DNA of 63,921 nt from Cohnella mopanensis (GCF_022352055.1 NZ_JAKRWM010000023.1:1-63921); one strand, 5' to 3'; counted from the stretch's first letter, positions 52,401 through 61,517 are shown. The notes: a model not told the origin generated them from the sequence alone. Translations and numbers: made by a program.

Positions 52401-53073
52401 ATCCCCTTAATTGTTGGCCTTCATAGATATGAACGCCTAGCTCACTAGGTCGGTTCGCCGCGCGAATCATTGCCGCCGCGACATCGTCCGCTTGTATCGA
52501 CCGATACTTGCGTAACGAGCCTCCCAGTAAGGGATTCAGCCCCTTCATCAGCATGCCCCATAGCTTCTCGACCCAACGACGCTCCTTTCGATCTCCTAGA
52601 AGAAGCGACGGACGGAAAAGATGTAGCTTGGGTACGCCTACTAGCGCTAAATCCCTTTCAACCTCTCCCTTAACCCGACTGTAGAAGACGGAAGAAGTCG
52701 CCGAAGCGCCAATCGCCGATACGAGCAGGAACTGCTTAGCGCCGGAAGCAGCGGACTGTTCACCAAGCGCTAACGGGTAATCGTAATCCACTCGGCGAAA
52801 TGCCTCTTGAGATCCGGCTTTCTTAATGGTTGTGCCAAGCGCACAGAACCAGTCATCCGCCTCGAGCGATGGTGCAACTGTTGGTAAAGAGTCAAGCGTT
52901 ACGGCCACGACATTTAGCTTAGGATGGCTAACCGGAAGAGCTTTCCTGGTTAGGGCAATCACTCTCTCGTATCTCGAGTCCTCTAGCAAGCGGTGTAGCA
53001 AACATGATCCAATAAGTCCGGTAGAGCCAGCGACGATTGCGGTTTTAGATGGAGCACCCATGCTTCGTCCCAT
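52399..53073 (-). CDS. NAD(P)-binding oxidoreductase, HTATIP2/TIP30-like
   Basis: The 224-residue protein has an atypical short-chain fold with GSTGLIGSCLLHRLLEDSRY as the nucleotide loop. The TIP30-like phrases are DDWFCALGTTIKKAGSQEAF, RVDYDYPLALG, FLLVSAIGASATSSVFYSRV-K (active-site Y-x-x-x-K) and LHLFRPSLLLGDRKERR. Function unknown. A GAGGG touches the first ATG (53073); an ATG at 53061 (MGAPSKTAIVAG) is a possible alternative. Confidence 0.82.
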   Translation of the reverse strand: MGRSMGAPSKTAIVAGSTGLIGSCLLHRLLEDSRYERVIALTRKALPVSHPKLNVVAVTLDSLPTVAPSLEADDWFCALGTTIKKAGSQEAFRRVDYDYPLALGEQSAASGAKQFLLVSAIGASATSSVFYSRVKGEVERDLALVGVPKLHLFRPSLLLGDRKERRWVEKLWGMLMKGLNPLLGGSLRKYRSIQADDVAAAMIRAANRPSELGVHIYEGQQLRG

Positions 53074-53083
53074 CCCTCTTTCT

Positions 53084-53863
53084 TTACGATAATGATTCTT
53101 TATTCTTTCCTATTGTATCAGCTGCCGAACGGTTTTCCCAACGGTGCAACACAATGGCGAGTTCTCCCCAAGTCACCTTCTGATCGGGATGAGGGGCCGG
53201 AACGGGCAGCAGTCGCTGACTGCGCAGCCACCCCAGCTGCTCATGGCTAACAGAGGCCCCGTCCCCTCTGCCCGCGCTTCCTATCTTCACGGTTACAAGT
53301 TTCGGATCGTTCTGTTCTTGCGCCTGATCCCGCATTGCAGCCTCTCTCCCTCTCCGCTCCAGCATATTGCGCCATATCGCTACAATATCTTGTCCGTAAC
53401 GGTAATGACCCGCGGCCGACCATTTGCTGTTCAAGTCTTCCCAGCATAGAACCTTTCCTAGCCAGCCCGAGCGATCTAGCCGTTCCAGCGGAAGTTGAGC
53501 TGCAGCCGACGTCTGCGAAAGAGGCAACTCCGTAGCCAACGAGTAGAGAATCTGCATATGGGCTTCGATCGAATCCTCTCCCGACCACTGAGCTAACGAT
53601 CGTGGCCACCACGTAGGGCCTGATATCTCAATGGTCCAGCCTCTGGTCTCGTACATCATCTGGCAGAAGGCGACGTCTCCCCTCACTCCGTACCGTTCCC
53701 CTGCGCTTAAGTACATTCCGGCAATCCCCGGAGCTCTCGGATTTCTCCTTCTCAAGTAGGCATCCATTCGCTCTGCGGAACAGCAGGCTTTGCCTAGGAG
53801 CGAGAGCTTGCCAGTGGGCTCAAGCTCCGGATGCCTTCGAAATGCCGATCCGACCGTTTCCAT
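53084..53863 (-). CDS. Glucosaminidase-like (GH73-type) peptidoglycan hydrolase domain protein
   Basis: The 259-residue protein has MYLSAGERYGVRGDVAFCQM then MYETRGW, which looks like the catalytic Glu helix of the glucosaminidase/lysozyme fold, and QWSGEDSIEAHMQILYSLAT. No signal peptide is visible. The C-terminal part (VSHEQLGWLRSQRLLPVPAP) resembles a peptidoglycan-binding helix or repeat. It lies 11 bases upstream of the oxidoreductase gene, so the two may be cotranscribed. The lack of an export signal is odd for a wall hydrolase; spore-compartment use is possible. Confidence 0.6.
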   Translation of the reverse strand: METVGSAFRRHPELEPTGKLSLLGKACCSAERMDAYLRRRNPRAPGIAGMYLSAGERYGVRGDVAFCQMMYETRGWTIEISGPTWWPRSLAQWSGEDSIEAHMQILYSLATELPLSQTSAAAQLPLERLDRSGWLGKVLCWEDLNSKWSAAGHYRYGQDIVAIWRNMLERRGREAAMRDQAQEQNDPKLVTVKIGSAGRGDGASVSHEQLGWLRSQRLLPVPAPHPDQKVTWGELAIVLHRWENRSAADTIGKNKESLS

Positions 53864-54003
53864 TTAAACAGCCCCTTTACCCCGCAATCGTGACTAGTCT
53901 GTCCGCTCTCTTCTCTCTACTCTATTCAACATTTCGCTCGGTTTGACCTTATTTACCAACCTGATACAATTAAATGGAGTTGTACCCACGACAAAACAAA
54001 AAA

Positions 54004-54053
54004 TGTGCATAACTCTGTGGACAACTGGGTAGTTATCCACAAATTTATGCACA
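54004..54053. promoter_or_regulatory. Palindromic cluster of four DnaA-box-like 9-mers
   Basis: The boxes are TGTGCATAA (54004-54012), TGTGGACAA (54016-54024), TTATCCACA (54033-54041, the perfect consensus) and TTATGCACA (54045-54053). The first two are inverted relative to the last two, so the 50 bases make a near-perfect hairpin: outer pair exact, inner pair one mismatch, four-base loop. It lies 46 bases upstream of tadA. A DnaA-titration or DnaA-regulated promoter site is likely by analogy. Confidence 0.75.
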
Positions 54054-54098
54054 GCATGTTAACAACGAATACACGTTCGCTGGTAAGGAGTAGAAATA

Positions 54099-54560
54099 AT
54101 GTCAATGGAACAAGATGAGCGGTGGATGAAAGAAGCCATCCATCAGGCTCGCATCGCCGAATCATTAGGAGAAGTACCTATCGGCGCAGTCATCGTTCGC
54201 AACGATACGATTGTCGGAACCGGTTATAATCTGCGCGAAAGAGATCATGATCCGACGGCTCACGCCGAGTTGATTGCCATCCGGAATGCTAGTGAAGCTC
54301 TGCAAGCTTGGCGATTGCTAGGATGCACTTTATATGTAACGCTTGAACCTTGTCCGATGTGTGCGGGTGCGATTCTTCAATCACGGGTTGAACGCGTCGT
54401 ATACGGCGCATCCGATCCGAAAGCAGGCTGCGTGGGCACGTTGATGGATTTGTTACAGGATTCCCGCTTCAACCATGTTTCGCCATGGACATCAGGAGTG
54501 CTTCACGAGGAATGCTCCGCTTTGCTTACTAATTTCTTCCGTAGATTGCGAAGCCGATAG
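54099..54560 (+). CDS. tadA: tRNA-specific adenosine deaminase TadA
   Basis: The 153-residue protein has the zinc deaminase motifs H-A-E (DPTAHAELIAIRNAS) and PCPMC (TLEPCPMCAGAILQ). DERWMKEAIHQARIAESLGE at the start and GASDPKAGCVGTLMDLLQDS are typical of TadA. It converts A34 to inosine in tRNA-Arg(ACG). AAGGAG lies upstream. In most Firmicutes tadA is followed by the SRP RNA and dnaX; here a reversed spo0E-like gene overlaps its end instead. Confidence 0.95.
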   Translation: MSMEQDERWMKEAIHQARIAESLGEVPIGAVIVRNDTIVGTGYNLRERDHDPTAHAELIAIRNASEALQAWRLLGCTLYVTLEPCPMCAGAILQSRVERVVYGASDPKAGCVGTLMDLLQDSRFNHVSPWTSGVLHEECSALLTNFFRRLRSR

Positions 54561-54770
54561 AACGGCAACATCGTACATATTCGCCATCTTGCGATTCTCG
54601 GCCTCTTCTTTACGTAAACGTTGTAGCTGAATGATAAGACGATCCGCTTCCTCACTAACCGCCACGATTTCTGGATCGGTCAGATTGCCCAGGTCGTTAG
54701 CCATTTCACACAGACGACGTTGTAGCAATTGGAGGCGTCTTATCAATTGTGAAGTCTCCAAGTGAGTCAT
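54492..54770 (-). CDS. Spo0E-like aspartyl-phosphate phosphatase
   Basis: The 92-residue protein has the Spo0E helix pair: RRLQLLQRRLCEMANDLGNL then TDPEIVAVSEEADRLIIQLQ, where the S-x-x-x-D motif reads SEEAD. These proteins dephosphorylate Spo0A-P and delay sporulation. AAGGAG before the ATG is strong. Its last 69 bases lie inside tadA on the opposite strand, so the C-terminus has come from antisense tadA sequence. Confidence 0.85.
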   Translation of the reverse strand: MTHLETSQLIRRLQLLQRRLCEMANDLGNLTDPEIVAVSEEADRLIIQLQRLRKEEAENRKMANMYDVAVLSASQSTEEISKQSGAFLVKHS

Positions 54771-54985
54771 CTGACCGCTCCTTCTTTACATAATTTTTCG
54801 TCATACAACGATAGGAAAATCGAACTATTCTCATTATAGGACAAAATTATCCATTTTTATGTAGAACCATGTCGATGAGAAGACGCCATTTTTAATTTTT
54901 TTTCCGACAAAATTGGTTCCTAAGACCCAATACTTTGCGCTTATTTTTACAGATTTGAACGATTTTCGGAGGGGGGCTTCTCAGC

Positions 54986-55675
54986 TTGAACACGCGAATA
55001 CTATTAGTCGAAGACGACGAATCGTTACACCGGGGAATTCAGTTTACGCTTCAGCAAGAAGGGTTCCAAGTCTATAGCGCACATGATCTGGCTGGCGCTA
55101 GAACTGTCCTCCAACATACCGATATTCATCTCCTGCTGCTGGACGTGCAGCTTCCCGACGGGAACGGATTCGACTTCTGCACGGAGGTTCGCAAGGATCG
55201 AGATACCCCTATTATATTCCTAACGGCCAGCGATCAGGAATTCGACATTGTCCGCGGACTCGATCTTGGCGGTGATGATTATATTACGAAGCCTTTCCGG
55301 CTAAGGGAATTTTTGTCGCGGGTTCATGCCGTGTTGAGACGCCGCGCGCCCTCCGGCAAAACGGATGATAAAACGATGCTCGCATCCAACGGTTTGAGTT
55401 TAAATGTAGAGGAGATGCGTCTGGATAAGAACGGGCAAGAAATCCTTCTCAGCATCACGGAGTTTAGGTTGCTCACCTTGTTCATGACTCATCCGCGATC
55501 CGTATTATCTAGGGATCAAATCATTCTCCAAGTATGGCCGGACGGGACAGAGGTGCTTGACGATAATACCGTTGCCGTCAATATACGCAGGTTACGGGAG
55601 AAGATCGAAGAGGACCCGTACAATCCTCAGTTCATCACTACCGTAAGAGGAGCCGGATACCGATGGAACGGATAG
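54986..55675 (+). CDS. OmpR-family response regulator of a Bce-like module
   Basis: The 229-residue protein starts at a TTG (LNTRILLVEDDESLHRGIQF) with GGAGGGGGG upstream. The receiver has its acceptor Asp in LLLLDVQLPDGNGF; the winged helix ends NIRRLREKIEEDPYNPQFIT and VRGAGYRW. The kinase gene overlaps by 13 bases. The operator at 56960 has the TNACA-N4-TGTAA form described for BceR-like regulators, so this protein probably activates the ABC genes there. Confidence 0.92.
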   Translation: MNTRILLVEDDESLHRGIQFTLQQEGFQVYSAHDLAGARTVLQHTDIHLLLLDVQLPDGNGFDFCTEVRKDRDTPIIFLTASDQEFDIVRGLDLGGDDYITKPFRLREFLSRVHAVLRRRAPSGKTDDKTMLASNGLSLNVEEMRLDKNGQEILLSITEFRLLTLFMTHPRSVLSRDQIILQVWPDGTEVLDDNTVAVNIRRLREKIEEDPYNPQFITTVRGAGYRWNG

Positions 55676-56976
55676 CGGACCCTAAGCTCGAGGTCGCCCG
55701 GCTATGGCGTAATCCATCTATACGCAGACTCTCCCTTTCTATAGCCATCCTCGCGATTGCAGTCGTCATTTTCATTGCCTTATACAGCTACTTCTCCGCC
55801 GACAAGCTCAAGCAAGATTGGCTAGACAAGGAAGCCGCCATGCTGGGGAGCCTAGCTCAAGATCACCCCGAATTAGCCACGGATTGGCTAAAGCAGCTTT
55901 CCCAGGCGGACGAGCCCTCTCCGGAAGCCATTGCGGAAGGTCGGCGAATCATGGAACGCTACGGGATGACCCCGTCTGCAATGGAGACTAGCTGGCTACC
56001 GGTACTTGGGAATTACCGGTTTCGTACGTTCTGGATCCTCATAGGAGCGGCTACTACATTTATTGCCCTGCTTACTTGGCTGCTGTTCCGCGTAATCCGC
56101 CGACAACTAGGGGAAATCCGTAGTTTAGCGGTCGCTATGGAGGATACCGTGAAGCATAATCGACCGATGGCTTATCGAATGTATGACGAAGGGGAGCTTG
56201 GACTTCTAGCTAACAGCGCCCAGGAGCTGACAATTCGCCTAAGGGAAACGATCGAGCAGCTACATCGGGATAAAGCATTCCTTAAGGATACGGTCGCCGA
56301 CATCTCCCATCAGCTCAAGACTCCTCTCGCTTCATTAATGATCTACATCGATCTGTTGCAGGCCGGTCAAGCCGACGCCGAACACGCCGCCGAGTTTCTG
56401 CGCACTTGCAAGCGCGAGCTTGACCGTATGGAGTGGCTAACCCTTACGTTGCTCAAGCTTGCCCGCTTAGAGGCGGATGCGTTGCAAATGAGCTTGCGGG
56501 ATACTAACCTCGCCGAGACGATCCAACATGCAGTTCATTTGATCTCCCCCTTAGCAGTGAGCAAAAAAGTCACCCTTCGCATAGAGGATTCCGATCGGGG
56601 ATTGATCGTCCCCCATGATAGCCATTGGTTGGCGGAGGCACTGGCGAATTTATTTAAGAATGCCGTAGAGCATAGCCCCATCGGCGGCACCGTGTCGATT
56701 AGTTGGGAGAATACCCCCGTGTTCGTGCGCGTGCAAGTAAAGGATCAAGGGAACGGCATCGATCCTCGGCATTTGCCCCATATTTTCAAAAAGTTCTATC
56801 GCAACTCTTCAGAAGGAAGCGGAGTCGGCCTTGGATTGCCATTGGCCAAATCCATCGTCGAGAAGCACGGCGGAGTGTTATCCGCCGCCGTCAATCCGAT
56901 CGGGGGTATGATGTTCCATCTCTCGTTGCCTCAGCATCCATTCCCGGTCCCATCAGGGGAGCTTACAGAACTGTAA
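55663..56976 (+). CDS. Sensor histidine kinase of the Bce-like module
   Basis: The 437-residue protein has TM1 (LSLSIAILAIAVVIFIALYS), an extracellular domain of about 90 residues and TM2 (FWILIGAATTFIALLTWLLF). After a HAMP-like linker comes the HisKA box VADISHQLKTPLASLMIYID, the N box LANLFKNAVEHSP, DQGNGI and GVGLGLPLAKSIV. True BceS kinases lack the extracellular domain, so this is a variant. The stop codon is inside the operator of the next genes. Confidence 0.92.
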   Translation: MERIADPKLEVARLWRNPSIRRLSLSIAILAIAVVIFIALYSYFSADKLKQDWLDKEAAMLGSLAQDHPELATDWLKQLSQADEPSPEAIAEGRRIMERYGMTPSAMETSWLPVLGNYRFRTFWILIGAATTFIALLTWLLFRVIRRQLGEIRSLAVAMEDTVKHNRPMAYRMYDEGELGLLANSAQELTIRLRETIEQLHRDKAFLKDTVADISHQLKTPLASLMIYIDLLQAGQADAEHAAEFLRTCKRELDRMEWLTLTLLKLARLEADALQMSLRDTNLAETIQHAVHLISPLAVSKKVTLRIEDSDRGLIVPHDSHWLAEALANLFKNAVEHSPIGGTVSISWENTPVFVRVQVKDQGNGIDPRHLPHIFKKFYRNSSEGSGVGLGLPLAKSIVEKHGGVLSAAVNPIGGMMFHLSLPQHPFPVPSGELTEL

Positions 56977-57000
56977 GCTTGCACCCCCCTTGCCTGTAAG
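56960..57000. promoter_or_regulatory. BceR-type operator and promoter region of the ABC genes
   Basis: AGCTTACAG-AA-CTGTAAGCT (56960-56979) is a perfect inverted repeat with 9-bp arms, containing the TTACA-N4-TGTAA signature. A third CTGTAAG half-site starts 23 bases after the second. A TATACT (57011-57016) nearby could be the -10. The operator covers the kinase's last five codons and stop. Confidence 0.65.
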
Positions 57001-57091
57001 GTTGCCGCGATATACTGGGTTCGTTGAGACAGAGAACGGCCGAATTTCCCATGCCTTCTCAAGACACCCATAATCGGAGGTAGAATGATAC

Positions 57092-57784
57092 ATGAACGTC
57101 ATTAGCGTTGACGGATTAAGTAAATCTTACGGAACAGGAACGACGCAGGTTAAAGCTCTGCACGACGTATCTTTCTCGATTCCGCAGGGACAATTCGTCG
57201 CGGTTGTCGGAGCAAGCGGCTCCGGGAAGAGTACACTGCTTCACTTACTAGGCGGCCTCGACAAGCCAAGCGGCGGATATGTCCACATCGACGGCGATAA
57301 TCTGTACGGGCTTAAAGAGAAAGAACGCGCGGTTTTTCGTAGACGGAAGATCGGGTTTATATTCCAATCGTATAATCTCATTCCCGTCTTGAACGTGGAA
57401 GAGAACATCCAGCTCCCGCTACTGCTCGATCACCGGCAGCCTGACAAAGCCTATATCAACGACCTTATTCACACATTAGGGCTGCATGAGCGCCGAAAGC
57501 ATCTGCCTTCCGAATTGTCCGGAGGACAGCAGCAAAGGGTGGCAATTGGCCGCGCCCTAGCGTACCGCCCGGCTATCGTGCTAGCAGACGAGCCGACGGG
57601 TAATCTGGATAGCGCCAACGGACGGGAAGTCATTGATCTGCTTAAGCTGGCAGTCCATCAATACCATCAGACGGTTGTCGTCATTACCCATGATATGAAC
57701 GTAGCCGCGGAAGCGGATCGCGTCCTGAACCTGCAAGACGGCAAGCTCATTAGCGACACGAGCAGCCAAGGGAGGCTCGTATGA
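57092..57784 (+). CDS. ABC transporter ATP-binding protein, MacB/BceA type
   Basis: The 230-residue ATPase has Walker A GASGSGKSTLLHLLGGLDKP, signature LSGGQQQRVAIGRALAYRP and Walker B VLADEPTGNLDS. This is the 'MacB-like' subgroup that pairs with FtsX-domain permeases. GGAGG precedes the ATG by ten or so bases. It overlaps the permease gene by four bases. Confidence 0.95.
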   Translation: MNVISVDGLSKSYGTGTTQVKALHDVSFSIPQGQFVAVVGASGSGKSTLLHLLGGLDKPSGGYVHIDGDNLYGLKEKERAVFRRRKIGFIFQSYNLIPVLNVEENIQLPLLLDHRQPDKAYINDLIHTLGLHERRKHLPSELSGGQQQRVAIGRALAYRPAIVLADEPTGNLDSANGREVIDLLKLAVHQYHQTVVVITHDMNVAAEADRVLNLQDGKLISDTSSQGRLV

Positions 57785-60327
57785 GAAGCTATGGCGCAAT
57801 GGCCGGACGATATTTGAAACATCAGCGCCGGAAATCGATTCTGACCATTGTCGGCATCATTCTATCCGTCGCGTTAATTAGCTCGCTCGGGACGATGGGG
57901 CAAGCGTTGAAAGACAATCTTCTACTGGATACCAAGCATAAGGAAGGATCGTTTTACTTCGGCTATAGCAAGCCAACTCCCGAATTATACGATACGCTCA
58001 AGAACAATGTGCTTGTCGATCAGTTAGGCGTATACCGGCCAGGTATCACCACCTCGCTAGAAAAGCCCTACTCCGTCGAGGTTGGACACGTGGACGAGAA
58101 CGGCTTTAAGCTACTTCCCATTCACCTTAGCGAAGGGCGATTGCCTCAGTCGACGGACGAATTGGTTGTTGAAACTTGGCTCTTGGATCGGCTCCCCGGG
58201 TTACCCCAGCTTAACGGAACGACAGAACTCGACGGCCCGGACGGGAAGCCCCGCTCCTATCGGATCGTGGGCGTGCTAAGTAATGAGAAACGTAGTCAGC
58301 TTAGCGGCAGCTCCAAAGCTTATACTCTCGCAGACCCCGCAACCTTAACGGTGAATTCGCAATCGCTTATCGTTCTTACTTTGAAGCCAGGCGTAGATAT
58401 CAACAGACAAATAGAGGCTTTTACGAAGCTGAACGACAGTTTATTTACGAACGAACAGCTCTTGGCACTCATGGGAGAAGCCGCAGACAACGGGCTGAAT
58501 AAGGCACTGGCGATCATCTTCGGAACCTTGATCGGTCTAGTCGTTCTCTCGACTATTGCCGTTATCTATAATGCGTTCCATATTGCCGTATTAGAGAGAA
58601 TTCGGCAGTTCGGACTGCTGCGTACTCTCGGCGCGACTCCGGGACAAATCCGCAACCTTGTCTTTCGCGAAGCGACCGCGCTAGCTGCCGTTGGCGTTCC
58701 GCTTGGTTTGGCCATCGGATGGTTCGGGATGTCATTCGTACTGTGGCTCATGACCCAAGGCGGCCTTAAGATCATGATGATGGACCAGTTCCACCTCACT
58801 TTCCATTGGTGGATCATGGGCGGAAGCTTCGTCATCGGCTTCGCGGCCGTATATTTGGCGGCATGGCTTCCTGCCCGCAAAGCATCGAGCGTGTCTCCGG
58901 TAGAAGCCGCGAAAGGCGCTGGCAGTATCGTCAGGGAATCGTACAGGCGCTCACGAATCCCGTCCTTGCTTAACCTTGCCGGTGTAGAAGGCCGCATGGC
59001 TTCGAATAACATCCGCCGCAACCGTACGAAGTTTCGGATTACGACCTTTTCTATCGTTATAAGCATCTTGCTATTCATCGTTTTCCACTATTTTACCCAG
59101 CAAGCGCTGAGCATGACGACAACGACGAACGAGGATGACCGCATCGCGTTCCAGCTCAACCAAATATCGTCCTCCGAATCCGATCAGTCCAGGCAATCTG
59201 CCGATTTTCTAACGGATGAGATGATGCAGGAGCTTCGCCGGTTACCCGGAGTGCATGGCGTATACGGAACGTACCGGAATGCCACCGCGCAAGCTCTAGT
59301 CAACGATCAGGAGTTTAATTCCGACATCGCCAAGCAAACGGACATGGAAAATCAGCAGACGGAATGGGATGAAAAAACGTACAAACTGTTAGCGACGCGT
59401 ATAGTGCTATATGATGACGCAAGGCTGCAGGAAGCGCAGAACTACTTGCAATCGGGGTCTATTGATCCGGATCTGCTAGCCGGCGAAGACGGCGTTCTTC
59501 TGGTTCAAACCATTAAGCCTTATAACCGGAATGGGAAAAAGGTGATTATGCCGCTCACGGGGTATAAGGTGGGGGATAAAATAAAGCTATGGCTCAATTC
59601 CGATCAAGACTCCGAAAAGAAGCTTGTGCGCGAAGTAAAGGTGGCCGGAATTCTGACGCAATCGCCTTTCGGCTCTCCCTATGAAGGAAGCATGCTGACC
59701 GTCATTACCGCCAAGCCGACCTTCGCAAGCTTACTCGAGACGGCTCCCGAACAGTATCCACCGTCTTTCTATCATGCTTCGCGAATCGGTGTGGACATTG
59801 CCTTGAAGGATCAGGCCGATGCACAGCCGGTTCGTGTGAAACTACAGGAAATGGTGCGCGAAATCCCCGGAACGAGCTTGATCGATATCGCAGAGGAACA
59901 GAAGGGGACTCGTAATTTCAATCTTCAAATGCAAATTTTCGTATATGGTTTTTTAATCATCATCGGAGTGATCGGGAGCTTGAACATCATCAACACTGTC
60001 CAGACTAATCTGCTGCTAAGACGCAGAGAAATCGGACTGTTGCAAGCCGTCGGTATGACGATGGGACAAATACGCCGGATGGCTTCCGCCGAAGGCTTAT
60101 GGTTCGGGGTCATCGGCAGCTTCTGGGGCATTGTGCTCGGTTTCGGTTGCAGTTACTTACTCTACCTGCAATTATCGAGTGTTCAAGGCTTCCCGTATGA
60201 ATTCCCATGGCAAGCTTCCTTAATCGCCAGCGGAGCCGCGCTTCTCGTTGGATTGCTATCCGTTCAAGGCCCCCTTCGCAGAATGGAAAAAGCGAATCTG
60301 CTTGAGGAATTACGCGAGGAAGCTTAG
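57781..60327 (+). CDS. ABC transporter permease with two FtsX domains
   Basis: The 848-residue protein has ten or so membrane segments. The first FtsX domain has IFGTLIGLVVLSTIAVIYNA, RQFGLLRTLGATPGQIRNLV and a second pair of segments; the second has FLIIIGVIGSLNIINTVQTN and RREIGLLQAVGMTMGQIRRM near the C-terminus. Large extracytoplasmic domains lie at about 40-230 and 450-700. It is longer than BceB (about 650) and like LolC/VraG-type exporters. Probably exports or frees membrane-targeting peptides such as antibiotics. Confidence 0.9.
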   Translation: MRSYGAMAGRYLKHQRRKSILTIVGIILSVALISSLGTMGQALKDNLLLDTKHKEGSFYFGYSKPTPELYDTLKNNVLVDQLGVYRPGITTSLEKPYSVEVGHVDENGFKLLPIHLSEGRLPQSTDELVVETWLLDRLPGLPQLNGTTELDGPDGKPRSYRIVGVLSNEKRSQLSGSSKAYTLADPATLTVNSQSLIVLTLKPGVDINRQIEAFTKLNDSLFTNEQLLALMGEAADNGLNKALAIIFGTLIGLVVLSTIAVIYNAFHIAVLERIRQFGLLRTLGATPGQIRNLVFREATALAAVGVPLGLAIGWFGMSFVLWLMTQGGLKIMMMDQFHLTFHWWIMGGSFVIGFAAVYLAAWLPARKASSVSPVEAAKGAGSIVRESYRRSRIPSLLNLAGVEGRMASNNIRRNRTKFRITTFSIVISILLFIVFHYFTQQALSMTTTTNEDDRIAFQLNQISSSESDQSRQSADFLTDEMMQELRRLPGVHGVYGTYRNATAQALVNDQEFNSDIAKQTDMENQQTEWDEKTYKLLATRIVLYDDARLQEAQNYLQSGSIDPDLLAGEDGVLLVQTIKPYNRNGKKVIMPLTGYKVGDKIKLWLNSDQDSEKKLVREVKVAGILTQSPFGSPYEGSMLTVITAKPTFASLLETAPEQYPPSFYHASRIGVDIALKDQADAQPVRVKLQEMVREIPGTSLIDIAEEQKGTRNFNLQMQIFVYGFLIIIGVIGSLNIINTVQTNLLLRRREIGLLQAVGMTMGQIRRMASAEGLWFGVIGSFWGIVLGFGCSYLLYLQLSSVQGFPYEFPWQASLIASGAALLVGLLSVQGPLRRMEKANLLEELREEA

Positions 60328-60340
60328 GAAGGTAATAAAA

Positions 60341-60392
60341 TAAGGTGATCCCTGGAGCCTGTTTCGGCTTTGTTTCGGGATCACCTTTTATT
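60341..60392. terminator. Convergent terminator between ABC permease and LacI genes
   Basis: AAGGTGATCCC and GGGATCACCTT form an 11-bp stem with an inner AGCC/GGCT pair, followed by TTTATTTTTT. Confidence 0.85.
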
Positions 60393-60395
60393 TTT

Positions 60396-61409
60396 TCACG
60401 GTTTCGGCTTTGCCGGACCGCAAGAATCGCGAATGATGAACTCCGTTGGCACGATTGTTTCCGTCGGCCGGAGTTCCGAATCGTTAATAAGCTCATCCAG
60501 CAGCTCAATGGATTTTCTGCCGATCGTAATCCGATCTTGCCGTACCGTCGTTAAGGCCGGTCTAACAAGACTCGCAATCTCAATGTCATCGAAGCCGACA
60601 ATGGAGATATCCTCCGGCACCGATAATCCCGCTTCCGCTATCGCTTCCATCGCCCCGACCGCACTCATATCCGAGCAACAGACGACCGCGGTCGGCGGCT
60701 CGGACAGTGCGAGAAGCCTGTTCATCGCATCGTATCCCGCTTCTCTCGTGTAATCCCCCTCCGCGACGTAATCGTCGCGATAAGGAAGTTCAGCGTCCGC
60801 CAAACCGGCCCGATAGCCTTCGAGACGATAACGGCTCGCATAGGAATCCTTATTCCCGGATATGAACGAAATATGACGGTGATTCAGACCGACTAAATAA
60901 TCGACGACCCGCTTCACGGCTTCTTGATTATCCGAGCTAATGAACCCCGCTCGTTTTTCCCTGACATCTAGATCTATGAATAACGCAGGAATTCCGGACT
61001 CCACTAATTCGTTGAAGTTCATGTCCTCATGCTGAAAGCCGAACACGACGACGCCTTCGACATTACGGCTCTGGCAGTGGCGAACGAAGCTATATTCTTT
61101 ATTCCACGAAAGCTGTGCAAGATAGATAAGATCATAACCCTTGGACTTGAGCGCTTGCTCCATCCCGGATAATATTTGTATGAAGAACGGATGGGCCAAT
61201 CCCGCGGTCAAGAAAATCCCGATCGTCATCGAACGTCGTCCAACCAGAGAACGAGCGGCGGAGTTCGGGCGGAACTGCAGCTCCTTTACGAATTGCAGCA
61301 CTCTTTCCTTAGTATTCGCATTAACGGTCGTATAGCCATTCAACACTTTGGATACGGTCGCAACCGACACCCCCGCGGCTTTAGCCACATCCCTAATATT
61401 CGTCGCCAA
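60396..61409 (-). CDS. LacI-family transcriptional regulator
   Basis: The 337-residue protein starts at a TTG (61409, LATNIRDVAKAAGVSVATVS) with GGGGTG eight bases before it. The HTH and hinge (NAAGVSVATVSKVLNGYTTV-type, RPNSAARSLVGRRS) are typical, followed by the periplasmic-binding-like sensor (AVVCCSDMSAVGAMEAIAEA, IVGFDDIEIASLVRPALTTV). It has no sugar genes beside it, so its target may be distant. Confidence 0.92.
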   Translation of the reverse strand: MATNIRDVAKAAGVSVATVSKVLNGYTTVNANTKERVLQFVKELQFRPNSAARSLVGRRSMTIGIFLTAGLAHPFFIQILSGMEQALKSKGYDLIYLAQLSWNKEYSFVRHCQSRNVEGVVVFGFQHEDMNFNELVESGIPALFIDLDVREKRAGFISSDNQEAVKRVVDYLVGLNHRHISFISGNKDSYASRYRLEGYRAGLADAELPYRDDYVAEGDYTREAGYDAMNRLLALSEPPTAVVCCSDMSAVGAMEAIAEAGLSVPEDISIVGFDDIEIASLVRPALTTVRQDRITIGRKSIELLDELINDSELRPTETIVPTEFIIRDSCGPAKPKP

Positions 61410-61477
61410 GTCTTGGGCACCCCATTTCTTTCCGCAAAACACACTTTGATGTTACCATAATGTTTCGCCAAGTTCTA

Positions 61478-61505
61478 TTGTTTGCTCCAAGCTTTATGTT
61501 ATAAT
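61478..61505 (+). promoter_or_regulatory. Sigma-A promoter for tRNA-Arg
   Basis: TTGTTT (61478-61483) and TATAAT (61500-61505) are 16 bases apart and end 12 bases before the tRNA. Confidence 0.6.
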
Positions 61506-61517
61506 GATAACCATTGT

